Below, one piece after another: positions 21,028 through 32,507 of a stretch of 64,000 nt of DNA (its first letter is position 1; each line of letters opens with the position of its first letter). Under the pieces are notes generated by a model. That model was not told the DNA's origin and did no database searches. It saw only the letters and a program-made list of their open reading frames with translations. The DNA is from Takakia lepidozioides (lineage: Eukaryota; Streptophyta; Takakiopsida; Takakiales; Takakiaceae): NCBI GenBank assembly GCA_030704615.1, contig CM060733.1, positions 76,546,907 through 76,610,906 on the forward strand, read 5' to 3'. A program made the translations under genes and the position numbers.

Positions 21028-22480
21028 ACTAGTTCCTATGCTCAATTGCATCTTCTAGTACTCTCTATAATAAAACAGGCATTACCTACTTCCCAGGATT
21101 GTCCGGCCACCATTGACTGGGAAAGAAAAGTATTCATTCCACAGCTTTTCCTCATCTCTATACTTTCTTGTTGTCACATTGGCAGTATCATGTCAAAGTC
21201 ACTCCAAACTATCAAAGGTTCACTCAAGCAGCTAACTTGCAAAATTCAACATGGAAACCTAGGGTCGATTCTGATAAGAAGGAGAGAAATGTGTTGAAGA
21301 AGGTGCCTTCATTAGCAGTGCCTGATTTTATCAATTCCGTCGCTGCTGCTGAGCTTCCAGTTGACCATCTACCCATGCAGGTTGCTAGTAGCTATTGATC
21401 CATAGGGAATCATAGATAATCTGGAGCTTGAAGTCCGGCCCTCTTCAATGAATGTGGACCCACACTCTATCCCTGCTCCTTCAGCTATCCTTGCCTTTGC
21501 CCAAATCATGCATTCACCCTTGCCTTGCTGCTAGCAACTAACAATGAAAGCCTCGAATTGTTCTAGGAAGACTAGTTCCTATGCTCAATTGCATCTTCTA
21601 CTCTCTGTAATCCAAAAAGCATTCACCTTTTTGCCTTGATTGTCCCACCATTGACTGGGGTCAAAAAAGTATTCATTCCACAGCTTCTTGTGGTCTCCAT
21701 TACCTGTTTCTAGATTATTTCATGTTGTCACATTGTCAAAGTCACTCCAAACTACAAAGGTTCACTCAACCAGCTAACTTGCAAAATTCAACATGAAAAT
21801 TTAGAGCCGCTACTGATAAGAGGAAAAATAGGGTGAAATGTGTTGAAGAAGGTGCCTTCATTAGCAGTGTTTGATTTTATCAATTGTGTCGCTGCTGCTG
21901 CGGCTTCCAGTTGACCATCTACCCATGGATGAATCTGGACCCACACTCTATCCCTGCTCCTTCAACTATCCATGCCTTTGCACAAATCATGCATGCATCC
22001 TTGCTTTGCTGCTAGCAGCTGACAATGACAACCTTGAATTGCTCAAGCAAACATCCCAACCCTACCTATCACACTAGTTCCTATGCTAACTTGCGTCTGC
22101 TTCCAACATGCATTCACCTTTTTGCCTCGATTGTTCCACAACTGACTGGGTCGGAAACGTATTCATTCCAGAGCTTCTCCTCGTTTTTCGATACTTTCCT
22201 GTTGTCACATTGGCAGTAACATGCCAAAATCACTCCAAAACCACCACAGATCGGCCACCAACGAGCTAAGAGCCCACATTTGCATAATGGACAAACATCT
22301 TCACATCGTACCTTAATCCACACCTTGCGATTGCGGTTGTCCCACCATCGAGAAGGATCTTTATAAAACTCATGCCAGCTCTGCTCCGTGCTGCAAATTC
22401 AGGGCCGAGTCTGATGAGAGGGCAAAACAGGCTGAAATAGGTCGAAGAAGAAGGTGCCCTCACCACATTGTCCTCGACCT
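21028..22480 (-). repeat. Three tandem copies of a PPR leader, ~505-541 bp each
   Basis: CTAGTTCCTATGCTCAATTG or variants start units at about 21028, 21569 and 22074. Each unit then has a CCACCATTGACTGGG-like phrase, GTATTCATTCCACAGCTT, CTTGTTGTCACATTG and CACTCCAAAC. On the minus strand the second phrase reads EEKLWNEYFSDPSQWWDNR in the best copy, at ~34200-34270. That WWDNR motif resembles the PDF motif of plant OSB single-strand DNA-binding proteins; this is inference. The units are degenerate and none is fully open. Confidence 0.65.
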
Positions 22481-22779
22481 TGTGTCATGACCTATGGAGG
22501 ATTTGATCAATCATGAACCAAGAGGACCTCTTGTGTGTGCTGCTTGTATAGAATAAAATCACCTTCTCGAGGCCCATCAATACAATACCATGGAAGAGGT
22601 TCTAGAGGAAACTTAGGCTTTGGCTGGAAAGGTGCATCTAAGGCATTTCCACATATGCTCAAATCTGTCATAGCAAAGAACAGAACTTCAAGTTCGACAT
22701 CCTCAGCATTGAAGTATTCTTCATCGTTATCAAGAATCCGCATCGCGATGATTAAATAAAACTCACCCAGAGTACACAC
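22266..22779 (-). pseudogene. Unrecognised coding fragment near PPR leader
   Basis: Minus-strand frames 22779-22507 and 22466-22266. The first reads MCTLGEFYLIIAMRILDNDE, then YFNAEDVELEVLFFAMTDLS and PPREGDF-like residues ending in LYKQHTQEVLLVHD. The second continues with GTFFFD-type residues after PPWVMTQGQGQCGE. Part of it recurs at 13200-13440. I do not recognise the family. Two homologous occurrences beside PPR DNA suggest a genuine coding exon that has travelled with the blocks. Confidence 0.4.
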
Positions 22780-23418
22780 TCAGGCTGTATACAACAGAGC
22801 GTACATGAGAACAGTAGAAGAGAGAGAGAGCTCAAAAGCACGCAAGTGCTTGCTGACACAGGTCGAATCGCGTTTTCACATTATTATTTAAACAAAAATA
22901 AAACAAAAAATAAAAAACCGACACATCAGCTGGTATGGTACTGTGTCGACCCAGAGTTTTCCAACGGATTATTCCATGTAGCAACGGGCCATTGTACAAC
23001 ATCCTCTTTTACACCTTTTTAGTAAAAGGAACCACCCCTAAAATAAAAAACACAATCCACCATGGACTTTTGCAAAAACCTCCATTTTTTGGACATATAT
23101 TAGTCCATAGGTGTCAAATGGCAAATGATTTTGCCACTTCAAAGTTATATATATAAAAAGTTCTCCAAAATGGCTCTCTTATGTCCAAATTTCAATGGAA
23201 TTCATCAATGGCACATATACATTTTTGAGTTCCATGTGTTTTCATTCGCTGTGGAAACAGTCCACTGTTGTTGTCCTCAAAAGTCCATAGCGTTCTCATT
23301 TTTTATCGGATTGTCAATTGGATAGTTGCTATAGGTAGATATTGAAGCTAGGAATCCAATGCTATATACATTTATTGGTATTAGTGATAATATTGAAAAG
23401 TATTGAAGATGGCATCAA
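22780..23418. other. No gene seen; AT-rich
   Basis: AT-rich sequence with a short GA run near 22825. No open frame with recognisable motifs and no clear repeat structure. Confidence 0.5.
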
Positions 23419-24970
23419 TTGCAGTCACAAAAAACTGTGCCGATAACGTCCATTTTGGTCCAGTCAACCCTACATCCACCCTTCGACGATAAGGAGAAGA
23501 AAAAAAGAAAAGTCCCACTTCCGCGAAGACTCTACCTGCAGTTGGACAATTGCATGAAGGAAAACAAAAACAGGTGGATGTTGGCTTTTCTGTCGCTCCT
23601 AACTGCGAGAGGAGTGTTTGAAGAGATTCAGATGGGATTTCTCATGGTTGGCCTATACCCATGAGGACATCGACGGATTCTTCAGTTATTTATCGAAGAA
23701 GCTGAAGCAAAACAACACCTACGTTCTCTCCGATCTTATGAGATTTTTTTATGATACAAGATCTGCAATTTATTCCTCAAATCATTCAAGAGGTGCCAGA
23801 TTTCAAGGCGTATGTGGACGGTTGCATTCTCGATGGAAAAAAAGGCTTTAGTTGGGTAAACATAAATGCATGTATTTCGATTCTATGTAGCCGAAGATGG
23901 TTGGCTTGTCATGAAGTTTAAGAAGTTTGCTACTGATTCTGAGTGGCTCCCCAAAAAAGGTGCGGTGAAGATGTGGAAGTCGAATCCCGATGGATCTCCA
24001 AAGTTGCCTGTAGCAGTACAACCTAGGGCTGTAAAAAAAACACCAATTTGGGATGTGGGAGATGATTCATTCGATAAATAGTCTTTTATCAAAACTGGAA
24101 TTAAAAAATACAGGGAGTTCTGGAAGAAGGGGATGTTGCTTGACGATCATTATCGTGACATCATGATACAGTATGATCAATACTGGGAAGCAATCCTTGC
24201 AGAACTTGATCTTCCCATTCCTGGAGAATCACGACATTCAATCGCGCTTAAAGAGGGTTTTTGGCCCTCAACCAAGTGGGCTGTCAACCACCATAGAGCC
24301 GAAATCCATACACCTGCAGAGGATGATCTGTCGGAAGAAGATGAAATCATGGAGCCATATTGTGGTCCCCGGTGTGATAGACCGAAGCAGCCTCTAAATC
24401 CGTTCAATGACTTTGAGAATAGATTCTTCGTCTTGGTTCGACCAATAGATTCCTTGCCAAATCCAATGGTAACAACTCGCTCCTCCACCATGTTGAGCTC
24501 AATCCGCTCAACCAGCAGAAACACATCCGCTAATGTGGGTTGGGCCGCTTGTAACAGGGTTGCATCCCGCACCCTTCTCTTGAGCTCCTTGTCCAAAATT
24601 CCATACCAGAACTGGACTGCCTGAGCTTCAGTAACCCCTTGGGTCATGTGGTCCGCGACAGAGGATCCAGGAATTTTAAGAAGGTTCACGTCGAATGGTG
24701 GAGACCCAAGAAAGGAGGTAGCCCTTCCGATTTGGACAAGTACAGAGATTGTTGGTCCAAAGTTTGGGAGTTCAATCCAGATGATCCCCCTCAGTGGACT
24801 CACATTAACTTTGTCGTTTGGACAATGCCCGCCAGAAAAAACACAACACGTAATAGCTCTAAGAAAATTACCGCGGTGGAGGCGGAGAAAGCACGAGCAA
24901 ATTTGGATGAGGCCAATCAACAGTCAGACAATGAAGACAATGCAACCTCGGGCGGAGAACAAGGTTGACA
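23419..24970 (+). pseudogene. DUF7869-type mobile element protein, broken and interrupted
   Basis: LYLQLDNCMKENKNRWMLAF, LLTARGVFEEIQMGFLMVG and THEDIDGFFSYLSKKLKQNN follow the pattern of DUF7869-type proteins (QxDN...ENKN...VGHTHEDIDxxF), which are found in mobile elements and contain an RNase H-like fold. A one-base insertion near 23654 shifts the frame between VG and HTHED. A stop at ~24080 follows SFDK, after which the same protein seems to continue (IKKYREFWKKGMLLDDHYRD) to ~24420. The C-terminal part (VHVEWWRPKKGGSPSDLDKY) resumes at ~24675 after an antisense gag fragment. It is inactive. The family call is from memory of the motif. Confidence 0.6.
24430..24670 (-). mobile_element. Retrotransposon gag fragment nested in the DUF7869 element
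   Basis: On the minus strand: VTEAQAVQFWYGILDKELKR, RVRDATLLQAAQPTLADVFL and LLVERIELNMVEE, a typical retrotransposon gag central region as in Ty3/gypsy elements. It sits between two parts of an oppositely oriented coding sequence, so it is probably a later insertion. No LTR or duplication was identified. Confidence 0.65.
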
Positions 24971-25669
24971 AGGACATATTGTGGAGGTTCACTCCTCGGC
25001 ATGTTTTCAAGAATAAAACTAATGTTTTACCTCCACTCTCCATTTGTTTCTCTTCACGTGTTCAAATATTAATCTACCTCTTTGCCAGCCACCAGCTTTT
25101 TTCCGGACCTCATCTCTGTAACGTTTCAAGAACCTCGAGTGATCATCCGGAGTTCCTAGTTTTCCTGATGTCATTGCTTCTTTCTCTTTGCAGTTCCTCT
25201 CTCACATTACACCCATTTCTTTTGGTTCTCTAGTTCTCACCAAAGTGTCTTCTCCTCAACAGATTCGTCCATCTCCTTCATTCTCGGTCCACATGGTCGT
25301 ATTGTTGGGCTCAATATGATTGATCTAAAAAATGTCCTGAGTATAAACCGCGTGGCAATTTGTGAAAGTTGTTGCTTCAATGGACAAGCTTTCTCGCGGT
25401 TTACTGCTTGTGAATCTTGTGAATCTTCTCCCATTACTCGTCAGTAGCTTTTTGTAAGTCTGGCTTTAAGGACAGAGTTACATTTCTTTTACTGCCTTTT
25501 CGGACTATCTTAAGATTCTTCTCAATTTTCTTCGTCACTAATCAGTCCTGAACTTCGCTTTGCCACCCGTTATTCCGTGTCATCTCAGGTCAATTTATCT
25601 TGGGTCTGTTTATCTTATTAGGATCTTCTAAAGACAATACTTCTGGGGCCTTCAGTCCTTACATTGTCC
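24971..25669. other. No gene seen
   Basis: Pyrimidine-rich, AT-rich sequence following the DUF7869 remnant. Nothing recognised on either strand. Confidence 0.5.
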
Positions 25670-26530
25670 TCATCTTAAACCATATACCCTAAACCTAATT
25701 CGAATGTTTGATGCGCATTCTTCAAGGGTTACAAGGTTGGGCATAATAGAATGGCCCTTGGGATATTTCATTCAAGTCTATTTTCTTAGGTGACAAGTCA
25801 CTTGTACACTTTCCCAGATTTTTTGGTCCATTCATACCCAGTAGTATGTATACTACACTACTCAACTCCGTACCCTAAAACTCCAATGTCTGATGCCTAT
25901 TTAATTTATTGCTTCCAGTTTTGGGTGCAGTCAAAGTGGAGGGGATATTTCCTGAATTGTTGTACGACCTCCACGTAAAGACTCACATTCCATAATTGTT
26001 TGTCCATTTATAGTTCTCTAAACCCTAAACCCTAAGCCCTTAAACTTAACTCCATTGTTTGATGCGCATTCTTCATAGATTAGATACAATTTGTGGTTGA
26101 GAAATTTTATTCCCTAAACCCTAAATCATAGGTGACAAGTCATATTTACCCTTCCCAATATTTTCTTTTCCATTCATACCGAGTACTATGGTTAGTACCC
26201 TCGCAAACTCTATACCCTAAAACCTAATTTCAATGTTTGATGCTTATTTATTTATTACTTCCAATTTTGGGTATGGTCGAAGTGGTGGGGATAATATTTC
26301 ATGAATTGTTCTACGTATGGGTAAAGACTCAAACTCCATAATTGTTTGTCCATTTACAGTTTTCTAAAACCCTAAACCCTAAACCAAACTCCACTGTTTG
26401 ATTCACATTCCTTATAGAAATTTGGATACAATCTGTGGTTGGTATATTTCATTAACAAATTTTCATAGGTGCCAAGTCATCTGTACACTTTCCCATATTT
26501 TCTTTTCCATTCATACCAAGTACTATGTTT
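25670..26530. repeat. ~340-bp imperfect tandem repeat with CCCTAAA motifs
   Basis: GTGACAAGTCA-like phrases occur at 25790, 26132 and 26469, and CCATAATTGTTTGTCCATTT at 25990 and 26336, giving a period of 337-346 bp. Each unit includes one or more telobox-like CCCTAAACCCTAAA strings, for example near 26015 and 26365. They are too short and diverged to be a telomere. Most likely a degenerate satellite or element remnant. Confidence 0.75.
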
Positions 26531-27214
26531 CAATGTACCATAGCCAAACTCTATAACCTAAAACCTAATTCCAGCTTGGTTCAATGATTTTATAGCTGAA
26601 TCTACATGATACTCTTCCACAATATTTGGTTGTCAGAATGATACCTAAATATTTTGAAACATAATTCACATGTTTCATTGAAATCCAACCTTATTCCATT
26701 CAACGTTTTAATCCATCAATTGAAAACTTGCAATACATTGGTTCATGGTACTACTATACTATAAGCATGGTATGGATGTTTATTTTTCATTTGTATATTA
26801 TCTTCTTGAATCATTTGTTTATGTCATACATCTATCAATTTATTAATAACTTCATTCAATCGATCTTATCTTTATAATTTTCTGATGCAAAGTATGTCAT
26901 TCGACTTACCATTCGATATTTCATGAATGGGATTGTGCAACTTCACAAGTTAAATGACTCAATATTCCACGATATTATTATTAATACCTGAATTAATTTT
27001 AATTATGTTATATATTAAGTTTGGTCCGGATTTAAGCCAAAAGTCCGGAATTACTTAAAATAGGGTTGCAAGCTTCACTCAATGCTGCACATTGCGTTGA
27101 TATGAACATATTAGGCGTGATGCAGACACAATCCTCTAGCACAATGGATCAGTCGAATAGTGGATATGTAGAGGCAACAAGGCCAACGCAAGGGCAATGT
27201 AGAGGGTCGAGGAG
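26531..27214. other. AT-rich, no gene seen
   Basis: Strongly AT-rich sequence without recognised features. Confidence 0.5.
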
Positions 27215-27680
27215 CAGCTAATTCACGACGGTAGAGGCAGAGCAATTGGGATCACAATGAAATGTTTGCTCTAATAAAATGCAAGCATGATGAGCATGTG
27301 GTGCAGAAGGCACTTGTTGATCTTTGGGCGCACATGCTTGGTGCCTGCAGTAGTGAAGTGGGCCAAAATTGCGGAGGAACTCCATTTAAGAATATATATA
27401 AAGACAAATGGAACGACTTGGATTCTGACTACAAAAAGGTGTCATAATATCATAAGGGAACCGACCACAATAATTCTTATTTTGACAACGATTGATGAGT
27501 GTGACTAGGCTCACTTACCACGTCAGTTCAACAACAATTTCTACGACGCCATTGAGGCATTCCAGGGGGAGCACATAATCAATGCACCACTTCACGTGCA
27601 GGATTTAAACGCCCCTAGGGATGGTAATTACATTGCACCAATACTGGACATTGATACACAAGAAGGAGCAATGTGATTTA
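27215..27680 (+). pseudogene. Trihelix/Myb-SANT-like protein remnant
   Basis: The frame at 27262-27447 encodes EMFALIKCKHDEH-like residues, a Trp in VDLWAHMLGAC, then FKNIYKDKWNDLDSDYKKV, the pattern of a trihelix/Myb-SANT-like DNA-binding domain. After a stop, HKGTDHNNSYFD continues in frame. The frame then shifts to FNNNFYDAIEAFQGEHIINA and PLHVQDLNAPRDGNYIAPI, ending at a TGA near 27675. Such proteins are found both as plant transcription factors and as accessory proteins of Harbinger-type transposons. This copy is broken by at least one stop and one frameshift. Confidence 0.55.
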
Positions 27681-28612
27681 GTACAACCACAACGTTCGCT
27701 TATGGAAGATTTCTTGGTGACGACTATTTACCGGGACAACACATACGTGGAGAACCTGATATATACATGTTGTCAAGCTGGATGAGCTCTCTAAGAGCAC
27801 ACCTCATTACCCTCATATTGTGAATCTACTAATGATGTTCATCTTCAGACTCCAAATAACCAGAAAATGGCCAGTCCACTCACTGATGAGAATATAATAG
27901 ACTTCGGAGCTCGTATATGAGCTGATAGTTGTACATGATTCATATTGTACAAGATTTTGTGAAGCGGCATGATTGAATTTGTAGTAATAAGACTTCGGAG
28001 CTCATACTGATAGATGTACAAGATTTTCATATTTTACCCAAATGAAAATCGATTCAAATTTTGGTCTATACAGCGAGACAAATTGTAGTCACCACAGCCA
28101 TCCTACCGGCCTTCAATGTCATTGAATTTGATTGAATGCAATCTTTTGCCTCCACCTCATTTAGGTGGGCTCTATAAGCATGGCCCTCTTAAAAAGTAAA
28201 GTTGGAACCTAAACCATCTTCAAACGAATAGAAATGACAATATATAAGATGACCAATGATGTAAATGTGGCTAACAGCTAGAATGTCAGTTGTTAGATTT
28301 ATTTTTAATCCACACTATCTCTCCCCCTTCTGGCCCCCTTCCCTTCCCTCTCCTCCTCTCCCCTCCTCGTTCAATCACCTTGCATGTGTGCGATGGGTCT
28401 CTTGCCCACATGCACCAAGGCAAAGAAATGTTCCATCATACGAATGACATAAATAATATTGTGTCAGCTGTTTCTCAGCACATTGCACAAAGCTGTTGAA
28501 GTCTAGAATGCAAAGATTGGTGCATATCCCAAGAGTCAAGCGCACGCTAGCTCATCTCATATCCAAAGTGGCATGTTGTTAATCGAGATATATACGATGT
28601 AGAATAGCGTGC
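27681..28612. other. No gene seen
   Basis: Includes two near copies of ACTTCGGAGCTC about 90 bp apart (~27900 and ~27992) and a C-rich tract at 28320-28370. No supported gene. Confidence 0.45.
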
Positions 28613-28990
28613 CTAAAACAATTCGAAAAAAAACATCTTTTCAACCCATGACAAGTCCCACTTGATGTCTAAACAAAAAGCAAAAGTTATGTGCTTTAGG
28701 ATGCTTCGGCCAGTGTTGGACACGAGAAGGTGGCGGTTAGGAAAGCAAGTATAGTCACAAGACAAAAATCCCAAAATCTTTCTCAATTGATCTTCAGTAT
28801 CATGTTGTTCATGCAAAGCCCACCGAGTTAGCTGAATCTTTGTAGCAATGTTATTCTTATGTTCTGCTGGAGGTGGTGGTGGCGCAGAAGACAATACCTC
28901 ATGTTGAGATGGCGGTAGAACTAGAAGAAGCCATTGCTACGAAGATTTGAAACGAATTATGATGTATATTAAGTCTCTATAGTTCTCATG
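28613..28990 (-). other. Possible minus-strand coding fragment, unrecognised
   Basis: Minus-strand frame with MSSAPPPPPAEHKNNIATKI, LTRWALHEQHDTEDQLRKIL and further residues to 28613. The composition is protein-like. No family recognised, and it sits just downstream of the copia gag on the same strand, so it may be a non-pol open frame of the same element. Confidence 0.3.
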
Positions 28991-29955
28991 GTCCATAGTT
29001 AAATCTCTATAGTTCCTCCTTTCGGGTTTGGGAACTCAATAGGTGATCCATCGTGACAAAAAGATGATTAGATTTGCTACAACCAGTGACTGCCGGCACT
29101 TATTCAGTCTTGCTATGTTTGTCCTGATCTCGTTGTGGCTTCTCTTTTGCTATTAGCTTCCACTCCTCTTCCTTGATGTGCCTGCATCGCTTGAAGAACA
29201 TGCAGAACTTTTTGTTCTTATCTTTGACGTTGACCGTTGATTTTTCGTACATGTTATATTGTTGTTTGCCTTTGAAGTTAATCATCAAAAGCTTGTCTCC
29301 AAAATTTGTGGCAGCTTTCATAAGCTTCTTCCAAGATCCTATTCAAAACAAGATCTAAAGGCAAATCATTTCCTAGGGTGTTAAGGGAAGTCACCATCAC
29401 ATGGAAAGATGCAAGTGGGAGGCTGTGAAGCAAACAAGCAACAAGAATCATGTCAGAGACATTTATCTTTGCTGATTTGAAATAAACAAGTAGATTTTTG
29501 AACTTAGTCAAACGCAAGCTCAAGTCTTCTCCTTCTGAAATCTTGAAGATCAAAAGGCAAGTACAGAGGGCTAGTATGCTGATAGCATCTTCGTCTCCAT
29601 GTCGCTTTTCTAGTAGATCCCATGCTTCTTTTGCGGTTGTGGCGTTCCTAATATACTGGAACTCCTCCTTCAAAACATTAGAGAATACGTGAAAACGTGT
29701 TGTAGCATCTCTATGCTTTTATTCCTTCGTAATCGGTTCAGGTGTTTTTTCTACTCCTATGACAATCTCAAGTAAATCATCACACTTGAGCAACACCTTC
29801 ATCATCTCCTTCCAATCGGCGTAGTTAGAATGATCTAACTTTTTTACCAAAGCCAAACTACTGGTGGCACATGGGCTCATAACCTATTGAGATTGCACTA
29901 GAAGAATCCATTAATGCTACGAAGATATGAAACGAATCCTACTGTATATTAAGCC
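28915..29955. repeat. ~60-bp direct repeats flanking the copia gag
   Basis: GCTACGAAGATTTGAAACGA (left, ~28938) and GCTACGAAGATATGAAACGA (right, ~29917) lie in matching ~60-bp contexts that both include GAAGAA/ATCCATT and TGTATATTAAG. They bracket the gag remnant in direct orientation. They may be short remnants of terminal repeats or duplicated gag leader sequence. Homology stops after about 60 bp on each side. Confidence 0.55.
29100..29890 (-). pseudogene. Ty1/copia gag (UBN2-type) remnant
   Basis: Minus strand: KLDHSNYADWKEMMKVLL at ~29850-29800, then FQYIRNATTAKEAWDLLEKR (frame 29673-29278) and LVYFKSAKINVSDMILVACL, the pattern of copia gag (UBN2). Past a frame change, 29321-29100 encodes CMFFKRCRHIKEEEWKLIAK, a decayed CCHC zinc knuckle. 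A stop near 29720 separates the N-terminus. No protease, integrase or reverse transcriptase follows, so it is a gag-only remnant or non-autonomous element. Confidence 0.75.
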
Positions 29956-30921
29956 TATCAGCTAGTAGACACAATGCACGTGTGAGATGAACAAAAACAA
30001 TATGAGAAATTGAAAGATTACAAACAGCTTGATTTTCCCAGCACTCATAGTGCGTAGACCAGCTCTCTCTCTATTATGCTAGTTTATGCATTGCGCACGG
30101 TGAGCTTGTGAAGCAGCTCGTTATATTGCTAACAATTCCACCGACAATCATTAATGGCACCGTCCTACTTATTCTATATCTATAGATGCAGGTGGCTCTG
30201 CCGACTTATGATGATAAGCATTATCTTAAGGTGAGATAAAGATTGATGTCGCAAAAAGGAATGAGCTATACAAAGAAGACTGCAATCTAGCTATTTTTAA
30301 CACCTTCCACTTTATGATCCGTGATTCAACACCTGCGCCTTTCCCAACACCTTAGAATCCAATACTAAACAACCTAGCACTAACAAGCATATTTAACTTG
30401 AAGCCAAGCAACATACTAACTCGCATATCCACCATATAAGCAACAATGTGTGCAGCGTAGTGAATGTAATTGTGCCCTGCGCGCTGAGGACGCGCAAAAC
30501 TACTCAATAAAATGAAAAGTTCTCACAACACATTGATGCAACATCGAGTTATTATAGAAACCCTCACGATCCGCGCACAATTAAAGACAAACGTAGCCTG
30601 GACCAAATTCACATCATCTTTGCTCCATGCAAGAAGCAAATATGAAGCATTAAAGCAAAACGCGAATCACAAGGCCATAACACCATCTGCGCTAGCTCAG
30701 GGAAGAGAAAAAGAAAAAATCGTGGGAAAACACAAATTGTCGGGTGGCTAGGGCAGTCCTTGCAGGTGGACATGCACTCAACCCCCATGACCCCACACGC
30801 CGCCGTCAATGGTGATAGGGCACATGGTTTGTCCTGGCTGCCGTGGGTCAACCCCGATACTAGAGCTCTTCTCACACTTGTTAGTAGTTAAACTGCAGAT
30901 ATTAGGTATTTTATCAACCTC
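29956..30921. other. No gene seen
   Basis: No recognisable coding or RNA gene on either strand. The DNA is moderately AT-rich. Confidence 0.5.
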
Positions 30922-30924
30922 TAA

Positions 30925-31697
30925 GGGCCGGTTTATACGAGGGCATGTGCCCAAGACCAAGCTAGAAACAAGAAATCCTATTGGTCAAGAGCCTCCAATC
31001 GGGCCCAAGCGGTTTATACGAGGGTCGGGGCCCAAGACCTGCACGAAAATGACATGGCTACCTACATGGCATGATTTATGGCGCCAAACTCTTGGGCCCA
31101 ACCCAACAAGAGGAACGCTCCTAGGATGGAGACCCAACTCTTTCCCTTGGGCCCAATAAACCTACCATTAAGATGTATATTTTTAAGCCTATCACAGCCG
31201 TAGGATTGAAACAGATCATAAATGAGGTTGTATGCAGACTAGAGACTCTCGACAGCCACCTTGCGGCAAGCACTCAACGCAGGTGCTGACCGTAGAATCA
31301 TCAGCCCTCTCTAGCTCTTGGACCTCCTCCTTCCATAATAAACACAAACATCATCAACAGTCCAAATTGCTCGTTTATAAGTTGTTGCAATGCCAAAATG
31401 GTTGTAATCACGCGCTCGAAGGCCATGAAGAGGACCAAGGCCACAAGAATATTATGCCTGTTTGCTTCCATAGTTTAGGGATACACTATTTGATGGGAGA
31501 TAACGTGAAGAGTAAAAGATAGAGAATGGAAGGAGGGGGAGAGTGGGCCTTAGGCTTGGGCCCAATAGGTTTGCACAAAGAGGGCCCAATTCCTTGAAAA
31601 TTGTATTTTAATCGGTTCATTAAGCCTGATTGTGGGCCCAAAAGCTCTAGTATTGGGCCCATGCTTTCTTGGCCCAGGCCCTCGTGCAAACCAGCCC
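30925..31697. mobile_element. Tourist-like (PIF/Harbinger) MITE with TAA duplication
   Basis: The left end GGGCCGGTTTATACGAGGGC and the reverse complement of the right end, GGGCTGGTTTGCACGAGGGC, match at 17 of 20 bases. The 773-bp element is flanked on both sides by TAA (30922-30924 and 31698-31700), the target duplication of PIF/Harbinger Tourist elements. A second internal copy of the left terminus (GGTTTATACGAGGGTCGGGG) occurs at ~31010. There is no transposase, so movement would need one in trans. Confidence 0.85.
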
Positions 31698-32159
31698 TAA
31701 GTAATAGTTCACACCAGTGTTGTGCAGGTTCTGCCTTTTTAAGCAACCCGCGGGGTCCGGGTGCGGGTTGTTTTTTGGAGCCAAGTCCGGGTCTGGATCC
31801 GGGTTTTAGAAATTTGGAAAATCCGGGTCCGGGTTTGTCAACACGGACTCGGGTTAGGGTCCGGGTAGTTGTTGGGAAATATTAGTGGGTTCACGGTTCG
31901 GATCCGGGTCCTAATTAATTGATTAAATAAATTTAAAAAATAAGATTAATTAGGGATAAAATTATTTTTGGCTGAAAAAAACTTTAAATCCTAATAATGA
32001 ATTTTATTTTAAGAGTCATTCCTTCAAAATATACCATGAATAGGAATAGGTATATGTATACCATGAATAAGGATTAAAATAGAAGTTTGAGTTCCATTTT
32101 ATATTTTTCAATTCTTTAAACATGTTAAGAATAGTAATATGTCTCAAGGATAGCATGGA

Positions 32160-32345
32160 TTTGTGGGATCTGGCCTAATAATAATATATGATGCCTCCTT
32201 TGGGAGGTGTAAATTATGGTCCCATATGGCACAACTTTGTGACACCACTGTGTGGATTGAACCCACAACCGCTTTTGAGGTGGTATGTGGCCATTACCAC
32301 TGGGCTACAACGTGGTGGCTGCAGTGGCCTATTGCTGCTCCACAC
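32160..32345 (-). mobile_element. tRNA-derived SINE-like sequence
   Basis: On the minus strand TAGCCCAGTGGTAATGG (A box) is followed about 40 bp later by GGGTTCAATCC (B box), as expected of an RNA polymerase III promoter. The surrounding sequence does not fold into a full tRNA. It lies just outside block terminus Y, as does the weaker tRNA-like sequence at 19953. Confidence 0.55.
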
Positions 32346-32357
32346 ATAACCTACCAA

Positions 32358-32404
32358 ACTAGGGCTTCGCGTTGCTCCGCACTACTAGCGACGACTTCTG
32401 AGAA
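32358..32404. repeat. Block terminus 'Y', inverted copy of 19874-19920
   Basis: 47 bp including GTTGCTCCGCACTACTAGCG, the reverse complement of 19874-19920 with one difference. It marks the left edge of the PPR block that ends at 42153. Confidence 0.75.
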
Positions 32405-32507
32405 GGACGCCCGGACGGATGGGCCATACTGGAGGAACTTGAGAGAGAGTTGGAGGGGTTTTCCATGGGTTGTCTTGGTACAACAAGTAGATTTGGACTA
32501 TGATAAA

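Noticed and set aside
26000-26400. Interstitial telomere
   Set aside because: CCCTAAA occurs only two or three times in a row within a longer 340-bp unit.
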